Shown: one piece after another, positions 33,464 through 41,023 of the stretch
Layout: the number at the start of each line of letters is the position of its first letter
Position numbering within the stretch: position 1 is the stretch's first letter
NCBI GenBank assembly: GCA_944319945.1
Contig: CALUFN010000018.1
Location: forward strand, 1-41,023
Length of the DNA stretch: 41,023 bases
Direction of reading: 5' to 3'
Origin: an uncultured Prevotella sp.
Lineage (GTDB): Bacteria > Bacteroidota > Bacteroidia > Bacteroidales > Bacteroidaceae
The notes under the pieces: model-generated
What the model was told of the DNA's origin: nothing
Database searches by the model: none
The model's input: only the letters and a program-made list of their open reading frames with translations
Position numbers and translations under genes: made by a program

Positions 33464-34876
33464 ATGAGTAATACCCAAAATGCGCTTTGGGACAAATGCC
33501 TTTTGCTGATAAAGGAGAACGTCTCGGAACAGCAATTCAAAGCATGGTTCAGCCCTATAACGTTTGAATCATTCAACGAAACGAGCAGGACACTTATCCT
33601 ACAAGTGCCCAGCAACTTCTTCGTTGAATATCTCGAAGAGAACTATGTCAGCCTGCTCACCAAAGTGCTTACGAGATATTTCGGTACGGGAATACGCCTG
33701 AACTACCGCATAATGGTAGACAAGACACATAGGATAACGCAGGAAGTACAGCCCGAACCGATAGCGGACATCGACAACTCGTCGCGGCGGACGACGCGCA
33801 TCAACCAGTCGCCAACCGTACTTGACGCCGCAAAGCCACAAGAGATAGACTCGCAGCTCGACCTGCGCCACACGTTTGCCAACTACATCGAGGGCGACAG
33901 CAACAAGCTGCCGCGCTCCGTCGGGTTGTCGATAGCCGAGCATCCCAACTCGACACAGTTTAACCCGATGTTCATCTACGGTCCTTCCGGATGCGGCAAG
34001 ACCCACTTGGTGAACGCAATCGGCGTGCGTGCTAAAGAGCTTTACCCGCAAAAGCGAGTGCTGTACATCAGCGCAAGGCTATTCCAAGTGCAATACACCG
34101 ACGCCGTGTTGAAGAACTGCACGAATGATTTCATCAACTTCTATCAGACAATCGACATGCTGATTGTTGACGACATACAGGAATGGGTGTCGGCAACGAA
34201 GACCCAAGAGACGTTCTTCCACATATTCAACCACCTCTTCCGCAACGGTAAACGCATAATACTCGCGTGCGACAGGCCGCCAGTAGACCTGCAAGGCATG
34301 AGCGACCGACTGCTGACACGATTCAGTTGCGGGCTTATAGCCGAGCTTGAAAAGCCTAACATACAGCTCTGCGTAGACATACTGAACAGCAAGATAAAGC
34401 GCGACGGGCTGCACATACCCGAAGAAGTGGTGCAGTTCATAGCCCAAACTGCTAACGGAAGCGTGCGCGACCTTGAAGGAGTGATCAACTCGCTGCTGGC
34501 CTTCTCCGTGGTATATAACTGCAAGATAGACATGCGCCTGGCAGAAAGAGTAATCAAACGAGCAGTGAAGATAGACAACGAACCGCTCACTATGGACGAC
34601 ATTCTCGACACAGTGTGCAACCACTTCAACGTCACCATGACGGCCGTAACCAGCCGGAGCCGCAAGCGCGACTACGTAGTAGCACGTCAGGTGTCGATGT
34701 ATCTCGCGCAGAAATACACCAAGATGCCAGCCTCGCGCATAGGAAAGCTCATCGGAGGGCGCGACCACTCGACCGTGATACACAGCTGCACGCAGATAGA
34801 ACAGAGGATAAAGATAGACAAACTGTTCGGCAGCGAGATAGAAAGCATTGAGAACTCATTCAAACTGAAGAAATAA
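33464..34876 (+). CDS. dnaA: Chromosomal replication initiator DnaA
   Basis: 470 aa from the ATG at 33464 (MSNTQNALWDKCLLLI). DnaA binds origin boxes and opens oriC. Domain I (1-85) contains FKAWFSPITFES; a short linker follows. The AAA+ domain shows Walker A GPSGCGKT at 173-180, Walker B MLIVDDIQ, and the usual RLLTRFSCGL and GSVRDLEGVI segments. The C-terminal DNA-binding domain has the DnaA signature GGRDHSTVIHSC. Length is normal. Neighbouring dnaN or recF are absent, which is usual in Bacteroidales. A strong terminator follows two bases after the stop. Confidence 0.97.
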   Translation: MSNTQNALWDKCLLLIKENVSEQQFKAWFSPITFESFNETSRTLILQVPSNFFVEYLEENYVSLLTKVLTRYFGTGIRLNYRIMVDKTHRITQEVQPEPIADIDNSSRRTTRINQSPTVLDAAKPQEIDSQLDLRHTFANYIEGDSNKLPRSVGLSIAEHPNSTQFNPMFIYGPSGCGKTHLVNAIGVRAKELYPQKRVLYISARLFQVQYTDAVLKNCTNDFINFYQTIDMLIVDDIQEWVSATKTQETFFHIFNHLFRNGKRIILACDRPPVDLQGMSDRLLTRFSCGLIAELEKPNIQLCVDILNSKIKRDGLHIPEEVVQFIAQTANGSVRDLEGVINSLLAFSVVYNCKIDMRLAERVIKRAVKIDNEPLTMDDILDTVCNHFNVTMTAVTSRSRKRDYVVARQVSMYLAQKYTKMPASRIGKLIGGRDHSTVIHSCTQIEQRIKIDKLFGSEIESIENSFKLKK

Positions 34877-34878
34877 AC

Positions 34879-34911
34879 AATAGGGATGTGAACGGCGTTC
34901 ACATCCCTATT
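34879..34911. terminator. Bidirectional terminator between dnaA and the TonB receptor
   Basis: AATAGGGATGTGAAC (34879-34893), loop GGC, GTTCACATCCCTATT (34897-34911): a perfect 15-bp stem, followed by TTTATT on the plus strand. Confidence 0.85.
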
Positions 34912-34920
34912 TTATTATCC

Positions 34921-34941
34921 GACGATCAGCGTCAGATCGTC
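34921..34941. terminator. Second hairpin downstream of the TonB receptor gene
   Basis: GACGATC-AGCGTCA-GATCGTC, a perfect 7-bp stem 10 bp after the receptor stop on the minus strand. There is no T-run; it may add to the terminator beyond it. Confidence 0.35.
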
Positions 34942-34951
34942 AGACGCCATA

Positions 34952-37024
34952 TCAAAAACTAAAATTCAGCTTCGCGCCGGCTATGATCCACAGGCCGGGC
35001 TGCGGTACGTTGCCGTAGTCAACGTATGAGGCGTCGAAAAGGTTGTCGGCCTCAACGTACAGCGAATACTGCGGTTTGCGCCACGTAAGGCGGGCGTCGA
35101 CGAGCGAATAAGGCTCGTACTGACGGCTCACCCCGTCAGGATCGGTGTAAGCCCCCACCCTATATTGGTAGCGGTACTTCACGTCGAGGTCGAGCGAAGG
35201 CAGCAAACGCAGCCCCAACCCTGCCACGAACTTATGGCGGAGATACTCCAGCGCGTAAAGCGACTGCACTCCGGGCTCGCGCCTCTGGCTTTGGTCGATG
35301 TAGGCATAGGCCGCGTTAAGCGACCGCAACACGCCCTGACGGGGCAACAGACGGAAAAGGTCGAGGCTGACGGACGCCTCTACGCCGGTAGAGTTGCTCT
35401 CGGCATGGTTGACAGAAGTCCACACGGCTGTCGAGCCGTCGGTCGTGTCCATTATCCAGTCTATCATGTTACGGCCCCAATGGCGATACACCGTGAGCAC
35501 GGCGGCCACGCCTCCGCCCGAATACTTCAGACCTCCCTCCACGGCGCTCATCTCCTCAGGGCGCAGGTGTTTGTCGGCCTTGTGGCCGTCGACCGAGTAA
35601 TAAAGCTCGGTGAACGACGGCATGCGCAGCGACGTGTTGAACGAGGCGTAGGCCTTCAGGCGGGACGTCAGTGCGTAGCTTGCGTCGATGCCGGGATATA
35701 TCTTGAAGGGCATTTCGCTCCACGTGTTCCTAACAGCGGTGAATCCGGCCGAGGCCGTGAAGCGTCCTACGGTCACGTTGTGCTCAAGATACAGGCTGAG
35801 ATTGGTGCGGTTAAGGCCTACCGTGTACTGCCTGTCAGTGCCGTGTACCGGCACCGGAGTATTGAGAGGCTCGCCCAGCGTGGTAGAGATGATGTCCTCG
35901 TTGCGCGCCTCTGCGCCGAAGGCCGTGCGGCCGAGCGCCCAGTCGAGCCAGCTGTTAAGGCCGAGGCCTATGACGTCTGTGCGGTGATAATTATACGGCG
36001 AGCGGTCGGGCACGTTATGGTAAAACTCGTAACGGTCTTTGTATCTGTTCCAATATACTGACGGACGCAGGTGGAACCGGCCTACGTTCGTCTCGGCCTG
36101 CACGGCCGTAAAAAACTTCGACGAGCGTTCATACTGCTCATCTGAAAGCGTGCTGTAAAACGTGTTGCTGCCCCACCCCTTGAGGCTCATGCCCGCGTGC
36201 CAGCTGAAGGCTACGACCGGAGTCGAGTAGCGGCCTGAATAGAAGGCCTTCACGCCGTCGAATCCGGCGTTGAGCCGGCCCGCCTTGCTGCGGCTGTAGC
36301 CGTCGCTGCGCGTGTAGGCCGCGCTCAGGCTGTTGCCCCATGCACCTGAGGCTACCCCTACGCGGGCCTCAGCCCCGGCATATCCGAACGAGCCGCCTTC
36401 CGCGCTTACGCTGCCGCCGCTCTCGGCGGTCTTGCGCGTGACGATATTGATTGCTCCCAGGAGCGACGACGTGCCGAACACTCGCCCAGCAGGCCCTTCC
36501 ACCACCTCGATGCGCTCTATGTCGTCAAGGCTTACGGGCAGGTCGAACGCGTTGTGGCCCGTCTGCGGGTCGCAGATGTTCACGCCGTCGAGCAATATGG
36601 CTACGTGCTCGCTCGTGCCCCCGCGTATGCCTACGTCGGTCTGCGCCCCTATGGGTCCGCGCTGGCGGACGTCTACTCCTATGGCATACTTGAGCAGGTC
36701 GTTGACACTTTGCGCCGGCGCCGCGGCGATCTCGTCGCGGCCCAACACAGTTACGATTCTCGGCGCCCGGCCTCCGGCCAGCGGCGCGCGCGAGGCCGTC
36801 ACGTCCACTTCGCCGAGCATCACGGTGCGCACGGTGTCGGCCGTGCCTGCGCCCGCCATGTCGGTACGCACGCTCACGCCGTCGGCCTTAGCGTAGGTAA
36901 GGGTGGCCACGCTGAGCGTGCCTACCAAAACCTCACGGCCAACGCACGAGAACAAGGCGTAACCCTTGCGGCTGAAGTGCTTGAACTTGAAGCCTTCGCG
37001 CTTGTTGAAAACTGTCTTAAGCAT
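34952..37024 (-). CDS. TonB-dependent receptor, BtuB-like
   Basis: 690 aa. It is an outer membrane receptor with plug and 22-strand barrel. An unusually long leader (about 48 residues) includes KHFSRKGYALFSCVGREV before the hydrophobic LVGTLSVATLTYA. The plug domain (about 70-185) has the sequence VDVTASRAPLA and ends in the signature DDIERIEVVEGPAGRVFG, then SSLLGAINIVTRK. The barrel ends with KLNFSF. This size and plug type match BtuB/siderophore-like receptors rather than SusC (about 1000 aa). Vitamin B12 is a reasonable substrate guess because nrdJ in this window needs it, but ferric siderophores are possible. No cobalamin riboswitch is evident upstream. Confidence 0.85.
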   Translation of the reverse strand: MLKTVFNKREGFKFKHFSRKGYALFSCVGREVLVGTLSVATLTYAKADGVSVRTDMAGAGTADTVRTVMLGEVDVTASRAPLAGGRAPRIVTVLGRDEIAAAPAQSVNDLLKYAIGVDVRQRGPIGAQTDVGIRGGTSEHVAILLDGVNICDPQTGHNAFDLPVSLDDIERIEVVEGPAGRVFGTSSLLGAINIVTRKTAESGGSVSAEGGSFGYAGAEARVGVASGAWGNSLSAAYTRSDGYSRSKAGRLNAGFDGVKAFYSGRYSTPVVAFSWHAGMSLKGWGSNTFYSTLSDEQYERSSKFFTAVQAETNVGRFHLRPSVYWNRYKDRYEFYHNVPDRSPYNYHRTDVIGLGLNSWLDWALGRTAFGAEARNEDIISTTLGEPLNTPVPVHGTDRQYTVGLNRTNLSLYLEHNVTVGRFTASAGFTAVRNTWSEMPFKIYPGIDASYALTSRLKAYASFNTSLRMPSFTELYYSVDGHKADKHLRPEEMSAVEGGLKYSGGGVAAVLTVYRHWGRNMIDWIMDTTDGSTAVWTSVNHAESNSTGVEASVSLDLFRLLPRQGVLRSLNAAYAYIDQSQRREPGVQSLYALEYLRHKFVAGLGLRLLPSLDLDVKYRYQYRVGAYTDPDGVSRQYEPYSLVDARLTWRKPQYSLYVEADNLFDASYVDYGNVPQPGLWIIAGAKLNFSF

Positions 37025-37045
37025 AATATATTTTATGAATATTTA

Positions 37046-37080
37046 CGCTCCGCACCTGTGCGAAGCGGCCGGCAAAGTTA
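37046..37080 (-). promoter_or_regulatory. TonB receptor promoter and 5' hairpin
   Basis: Minus strand TAACTTTG (37080 to 37073) is a perfect -7 element; the -33 is poor. Directly after the expected transcription start lies CGCTTCGCACAGGTGCGGAG followed by CG, a stem of about nine pairs (37067 to 37046), 22 bp before the ATG. It could influence translation or RNA stability. Confidence 0.5.
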
Positions 37081-37220
37081 AGCGTTGGCCGTGTGATAAA
37101 AGAAAATAATATGTTAAAGAAACCAAAAAGGATATTGCCGCGCCACTAACCCGACAGTGTCTGACACGCCGGAAAACCAACACCGCTCACAGTGCAACCA
37201 CTGAATTTTGACACGGGCAT

Positions 37221-37343
37221 AACCTGCTGATAGTCAAAAGATTACCAAAAGGCATAGGAAAGGCGGCCTTTAGGCCTGCCAAAGGCCGCCTTTAACACCG
37301 CCAAAGGTAGCCTTTGGCTACGCCGGAAGCTACCTTCGGCAAC
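37221..37343 (-). repeat. 22-bp palindromic repeat array (copy 6) with tail
   Basis: Read on the minus strand, units of 22 nt with cores GAAGGTAGCTTC, AAAGGCTACCTTT, AAAGGCGGCCTTT and AAAGGCCGCCTTT, a fifth degenerate unit (TTTTGGTAATCTTTT), then the tail GACTATCAGCAGGTTATG. It lies in the divergent region between the TonB receptor (-) and prolyl oligopeptidase (+). By tail orientation it faces the receptor. The remainder of 37081-37220 and 37344-37433 shows no gene. Confidence 0.8.
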
Positions 37344-37433
37344 CCCCGAAAATATGCCATGAAGTTTAACCGAAGTCTTATGACGATTTGGGTTAAAAGT
37401 ACGTAGATTACCGATTATAACGGAAAATATACT

Positions 37434-37441
37434 TATCTTTG
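37434..37441 (+). promoter_or_regulatory. -7 element of the prolyl oligopeptidase gene
   Basis: TATCTTTG matches TAnnTTTG exactly, 26 bp before the ATG. There is no clear TTTG at -33. Confidence 0.5.
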
Positions 37442-37467
37442 CGGACAGTTAACGTAAATCCGAAAAA

Positions 37468-39591
37468 ATGAACAAGAAACTACTGATCGTGCCCATGACG
37501 GGCATCATTATGGCCGCCCACGGACAAGTGGCGCAGCAGAAGCCGGCCTACCCTAAGGCGGCTAAGACGGACGTGGTGGACACGTATTTCGGCACGGCCG
37601 TGCCCGATCCTTACCGCTGGCTGGAGAACGACACAAGCGAGGCCACGGCCGCATGGGTGGCGGCCGAGAACAAGGTGACCGACGAGTACCTGTCGAAAAT
37701 ACCCTTCCGCAGCGCGCTGCTCAAACGCCTGACCGCCCTGTCCGACTACGAGCGCATGAGCCTGCCCGACAAGACGAAGGGCAAGTATTACTTCTACAAG
37801 AACGACGGACTGCAAAACCAAGACGTGCTCTACGTGCAGGATAGCCTTGACAGCGAACCGCGGGTGCTGCTCGACCCCAACAAGCTGTCGGCCGACGGAA
37901 CCGTAGCGCTGACCGGCACGAGCCTCTCGCACGACGGACGCTACATGGCTTACACCATATCGCGCAGCGGGTCTGACTGGACCGAGATATTCGTGATAGA
38001 CGCGCAGACGGGCCGCCAGCTCGACGACCACATAGTATGGGCAAAGTTCACCGGGGCTTCGTGGCACGGCGACGGCTTCTATTACAGCGCATACGACGCG
38101 CCCGAGAAAGGCAAGGAATACTCTAACGTGAACGAACGCCACAAGATATACTACCACAAGATAGGCACGCCGCAGACGGCCGACAGGCTGGTCTACGAGA
38201 ACAAGGACTACCCGAAACGCTTCTACACGGCCGGAGTGAGCGAAGACGAGACCACGATGTTCGTCTACGAAAGCGGCGAGGGCAACGGCAACGGCCTCTA
38301 CATGAAAGACCTGACCAAGCCCGACGCACAGCTCACGCCGATGGCCACCGACATGAGATACATGCACGTGCCGATAGAGACCGTTGACGGCAGGACGTAC
38401 ATATACACCAACTACGGCGCGCCGAAATACCGCATAATGGCGGCCACGGCAGACAAGCCCTCTGCGGCAGACTGGCAGGAGATAGTGCCCGAGGGCGACG
38501 CAGTGCTGTCGGGCGCGAGCGTGATAGGCGGCAGGCTCATACTGACGTATAACAAGGACGTGGCCGACCACTCCTACGTCTACACGCTCGACGGCAGGAT
38601 GATGCACGAGGTGAAGCTGCCGTCGCTCGGCTCGGTAGCCTTCAGCGGCAGCAAGGACGACAAGGAGTGCTTCTTCGCCTTCACGTCGTTCACCTCGCCC
38701 GGCACGTCATACAAGTACGACATCGAGGCCAACACGTACACACTGTTGCGGAAGTCGAAGGCCGACTTCGACCCCTCCGGCTACGTAACCGAACAGATAT
38801 TCTACCCCAGCAAGGACGGCACGAAGATACCGATGTTCCTGACATACAAGAAGGGACTCAAGAAAGACGGCCGCAACCCCGTGCTTATCTACGGCTACGG
38901 CGGCTTCAACATCAGCCTGCCGCCTACGTTCTCAACGTCGCGCATACCGTTTATAGAGAACGGAGGCATATACGTGCAGACTAACCTGCGCGGAGGCGGC
39001 GAATACGGCGAGCAGTGGCACCTGGCCGGCACGAAGATGAGGAAGCAGAACGTGTTCGACGACTTCATCGCCGCAGCCGAATGGCTAATAGCCAACCACT
39101 ACACGGACAAGGACAAGATAGCCATAATGGGCGGATCTAACGGCGGACTGCTCGTAGGCGCGTGCATGACCCAGCGCCCCGACCTCTACCGCGTGGCCGT
39201 GCCGCAGGTGGGAGTGATGGACATGCTGCGCTACCACAAGTTCACAATTGGCTGGAACTGGGCCGGCGACTACGGCACGAGCGAGGACTCTAAGGAGATG
39301 TTCGAGTACCTGAAAGGCTACTCGCCGCTGCACAACCTCAAGCCCGGCACAGCCTATCCGGCCACGCTCGTCACCACCGCCGACCACGACGACCGAGTGG
39401 TGCCGGCCCACTCGTTTAAGTTTGCCGCCACGCTGCAGGAGTGCAACGCCGGCCCCAACCCCACGCTGATACGCATAGAAAGCAAGGCCGGACACGGAGC
39501 GGGCAAACCTATGAGCAAAGTGCTCGAGGAACAAGCCGACATCTACGGCTTCATAATGTATAATCTCGGCATGGATTATAAGGAAAAATAA
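37468..39591 (+). CDS. Prolyl oligopeptidase (S9A), exported
   Basis: 707 aa. A serine peptidase that cuts short peptides after proline. A signal peptide is suggested (LLIVPMTGIIMAAHG, cleavage near residue 19). An N-terminal seven-bladed propeller (about 75-430) gates the active site. The catalytic triad is Ser557 (GGSNGGLL), Asp642 or its neighbour in DHDDRVVPAH, and His676 (AGHGAGKP), numbering close to the porcine enzyme. The substrate-binding RGGGEYGEQWH loop is present. Likely periplasmic, perhaps finishing peptides from the exported M16 enzyme (inference). It is a single-gene unit followed by a strong terminator. Confidence 0.95.
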   Translation: MNKKLLIVPMTGIIMAAHGQVAQQKPAYPKAAKTDVVDTYFGTAVPDPYRWLENDTSEATAAWVAAENKVTDEYLSKIPFRSALLKRLTALSDYERMSLPDKTKGKYYFYKNDGLQNQDVLYVQDSLDSEPRVLLDPNKLSADGTVALTGTSLSHDGRYMAYTISRSGSDWTEIFVIDAQTGRQLDDHIVWAKFTGASWHGDGFYYSAYDAPEKGKEYSNVNERHKIYYHKIGTPQTADRLVYENKDYPKRFYTAGVSEDETTMFVYESGEGNGNGLYMKDLTKPDAQLTPMATDMRYMHVPIETVDGRTYIYTNYGAPKYRIMAATADKPSAADWQEIVPEGDAVLSGASVIGGRLILTYNKDVADHSYVYTLDGRMMHEVKLPSLGSVAFSGSKDDKECFFAFTSFTSPGTSYKYDIEANTYTLLRKSKADFDPSGYVTEQIFYPSKDGTKIPMFLTYKKGLKKDGRNPVLIYGYGGFNISLPPTFSTSRIPFIENGGIYVQTNLRGGGEYGEQWHLAGTKMRKQNVFDDFIAAAEWLIANHYTDKDKIAIMGGSNGGLLVGACMTQRPDLYRVAVPQVGVMDMLRYHKFTIGWNWAGDYGTSEDSKEMFEYLKGYSPLHNLKPGTAYPATLVTTADHDDRVVPAHSFKFAATLQECNAGPNPTLIRIESKAGHGAGKPMSKVLEEQADIYGFIMYNLGMDYKEK

Positions 39592-39610
39592 GACGTTACG
39601 GATGCCGAAA

Positions 39611-39650
39611 ATAAAATAAGGATGCCCCGCACGGAGCATCCTTATTTTAT
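39611..39650. terminator. Bidirectional terminator after prolyl oligopeptidase
   Basis: ATAAAATAAGGATGC (39611-39625), 10-nt loop, GCATCCTTATTTTAT (39636-39650): a perfect 15-bp stem with A/T-rich base, serving both convergent genes. Confidence 0.85.
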
Positions 39651-39660
39651 TATGGTCTGA

Positions 39661-39675
39661 TCGACTGTCAGTCGA
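39661..39675. other. Perfect 15-nt palindrome overlapping the transporter stop codon
   Basis: TCGACTGTCAGTCGA: 7-bp arms around a central T. It contains the TGA stop of the minus-strand MFS gene (39670 to 39668) and lies 10 bp from the terminator stem. Confidence 0.5.
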
Positions 39676-41023
39676 CAACGATGGGCTTATACTTCGGAAC
39701 GAGAGTCTTCATGATCAGCCAAGCTACGAGATAAGCCACGGCGCAAATGCAGAAGATAATCATGTAGCCTGCAGGCTTGCCCTCGAATCCGAGGAACGTA
39801 AAGGCCGCTCCCGCATTCTCCGAGTAAGTGAACAGCTCGCCGGCTCCGAGGTTGATAAGCAGCGAGCCCAAACCTCCGGCCATTGCACCTATACCGGTGA
39901 TGGTGGCAATGGTTGACTTGGGGAACATGTCGCCGATGGTAGAGAACAAGTTGGCCGACCATGCCTGGTGGCCCGCACCGGCCAAGCCGATGATTATTGC
40001 CGGGAACCATACCGAATAAGCGCCCAGCGGCTGGGCGAACAGGGCGAACAGCGGGAAGAACGCGAAGATCAGCATGGCCAACATACGGCCTGCATACGGA
40101 CCCATGCCCCTCTTCTCGACGAAAAGCTTAGGCAGGTAACCGCCGTAAATGGACAACACGGTAACGATAAGGTAAAGCACGAATATCAACGCCATGCCCA
40201 TAGGTGACGATGAAGGATAATTAAACTGGTCGGAGAAATAAGCCGGAGCCCAGAACAGATAGAACCACCAGACGCCGTCGGTGAAGAACTTGCCCACCAC
40301 GAATGACCATGTCTGCTTATAAGTAAAACACTTCAAGAAAGGTATGGTCTTAGTCTCGCTTGCGGTTTCTGCCGCAGCGTCCTTGCCTTCTTCCTCATCG
40401 TCCTGATTGATGTATATCAGCTCAGCCTTGTTTACATGCTTCGATTTTCCGGGCTTCTCATAAAGCCCAGCCCAGAAGAACATCCACACGAAGCCGATGG
40501 CACCGATGATGATGAACGCCATCTCCCACCCGAAGTGCTGCGCAAGAATAGGGATTGTGAGCGGTGCGGCCAACGCGCCTACCGACGCGCCGGAGTTGAA
40601 TATGGACGTGGCGAACGCACGGTCTTTCTTGGGGAAATATTCCGCAGTCACCTTGATTGCGGCGGGGAAGTTGCCAGCCTCGCCAAGGGCAAGGATTGCA
40701 CGGCAGGCAAGGAACAGCCAAACACTGAGAGTAGCTATAGCCATGGCCATCTCGCTGCCGGCCTTGACTTGGCTTAAAGCCTCTGCCGCGCTGACACCAG
40801 GCTGGTTAAGCCCCTCGATCTCCATTGTAAGCCAACCGCAACCGGCATGCATGCACGCACCGAGCGACCAAACGAAAATAGCCCAAAGGTAACCTTTCTT
40901 TATGCCCATCCAATCAACGAACTTGCCGGCGAACAAACAGGCGATGGCATAAAACACAGAGAAGAAACCGGTAATCATGCCGTAATCGGCATCAGTCCAG
41001 TGGAACTCAGGTGCGATAAAGTC
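39668..41023 (-). CDS. MFS transporter, hexuronate/anion:cation symporter type, partial
   Basis: The frame is open to the right edge, so the N-terminus is missing; 451 codons are visible. The visible protein begins DFIAPEFHWTDADYGMITGF, which aligns with the region before the second helix in ExuT-type permeases (DADYG). The first internal Met (40978) is therefore not the true start. About eleven membrane helices remain, with a charged cytoplasmic loop (EEEGKDAAAETASETK) in the middle. ACS-family members carry hexuronates, sugar acids or related anions with protons. No sugar-acid catabolic gene is visible nearby, so the substrate is a family-based guess. Confidence 0.85.
   Translation of the reverse strand, partial: DFIAPEFHWTDADYGMITGFFSVFYAIACLFAGKFVDWMGIKKGYLWAIFVWSLGACMHAGCGWLTMEIEGLNQPGVSAAEALSQVKAGSEMAMAIATLSVWLFLACRAILALGEAGNFPAAIKVTAEYFPKKDRAFATSIFNSGASVGALAAPLTIPILAQHFGWEMAFIIIGAIGFVWMFFWAGLYEKPGKSKHVNKAELIYINQDDEEEGKDAAAETASETKTIPFLKCFTYKQTWSFVVGKFFTDGVWWFYLFWAPAYFSDQFNYPSSSPMGMALIFVLYLIVTVLSIYGGYLPKLFVEKRGMGPYAGRMLAMLIFAFFPLFALFAQPLGAYSVWFPAIIIGLAGAGHQAWSANLFSTIGDMFPKSTIATITGIGAMAGGLGSLLINLGAGELFTYSENAGAAFTFLGFEGKPAGYMIIFCICAVAYLVAWLIMKTLVPKYKPIVVD

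Overview
This 41-kb window is a chromosomal segment from a Bacteroidales bacterium, most likely Prevotellaceae or a close relative. The evidence is direct. Many genes are preceded by the Bacteroidetes-type promoter (TTTG, 19-21 nt, TAnnTTTG) rather than a sigma70 promoter, and Shine-Dalgarno sites are sparse. The gene families are typical of the order: a one-protein hybrid two-component system, TonB-dependent receptors, an HflX/DUF4954 pair and a B12-dependent ribonucleotide reductase. Both edges cut through genes on the minus strand.

Layout. 1-6100 (minus): the first codons of a truncated gene, a TonB-dependent-receptor-like barrel, and a hybrid two-component regulator with a periplasmic sugar-binding-type sensor. 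6427-9015: clpB. 9122-10081: a DUF3667 membrane protein (minus). 10700-13807: hflX and a DUF4954 beta-helix protein. 14027-16933: a two-domain M16 protease. 17252-19340: a small conserved-looking protein and class I fumarase. 19458-25209: a three-gene RND efflux operon (minus) with a long structured leader. 25983-27258: a divergent nitroreductase and a small membrane protein. 27754-32955: nrdJ, folB, an amidase and an MCE/MlaD protein. 33464-34876: dnaA. 34952-37024: a BtuB-like TonB receptor (minus). 37468-39591: prolyl oligopeptidase. 39668-41023: an MFS transporter of the hexuronate type, truncated by the window edge.

Most genes are core housekeeping or envelope functions; there is no prophage, transposase, CRISPR array, rRNA or tRNA that I can see. 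The unusual material is between genes. Six intergenic regions carry an array of about four 22-bp units, each with a palindromic core AAAGG-N3-CCTTT, often followed by a GATTATCA-N2-CACTTAC-like tail. Every array lies upstream of a gene and on the side away from its promoter. A degenerate copy of the tail alone precedes dnaA. Other intergenic signals include three TTCATGAA palindromes in front of the first receptor gene, a 14-bp element shared by two neighbouring promoters, an 11-bp inverted repeat before clpB, a terminator inside the leader of the efflux operon, a 21-bp perfect hairpin, and two candidate structured RNAs.

Several start codons were moved from the longest open frame on the basis of family alignments or promoter position: DUF3667, the 71-aa protein, fumarase, the RND pump, folB, MlaD and dnaA. 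All functional calls come from reading the sequence and recalled family motifs; no database search was run.
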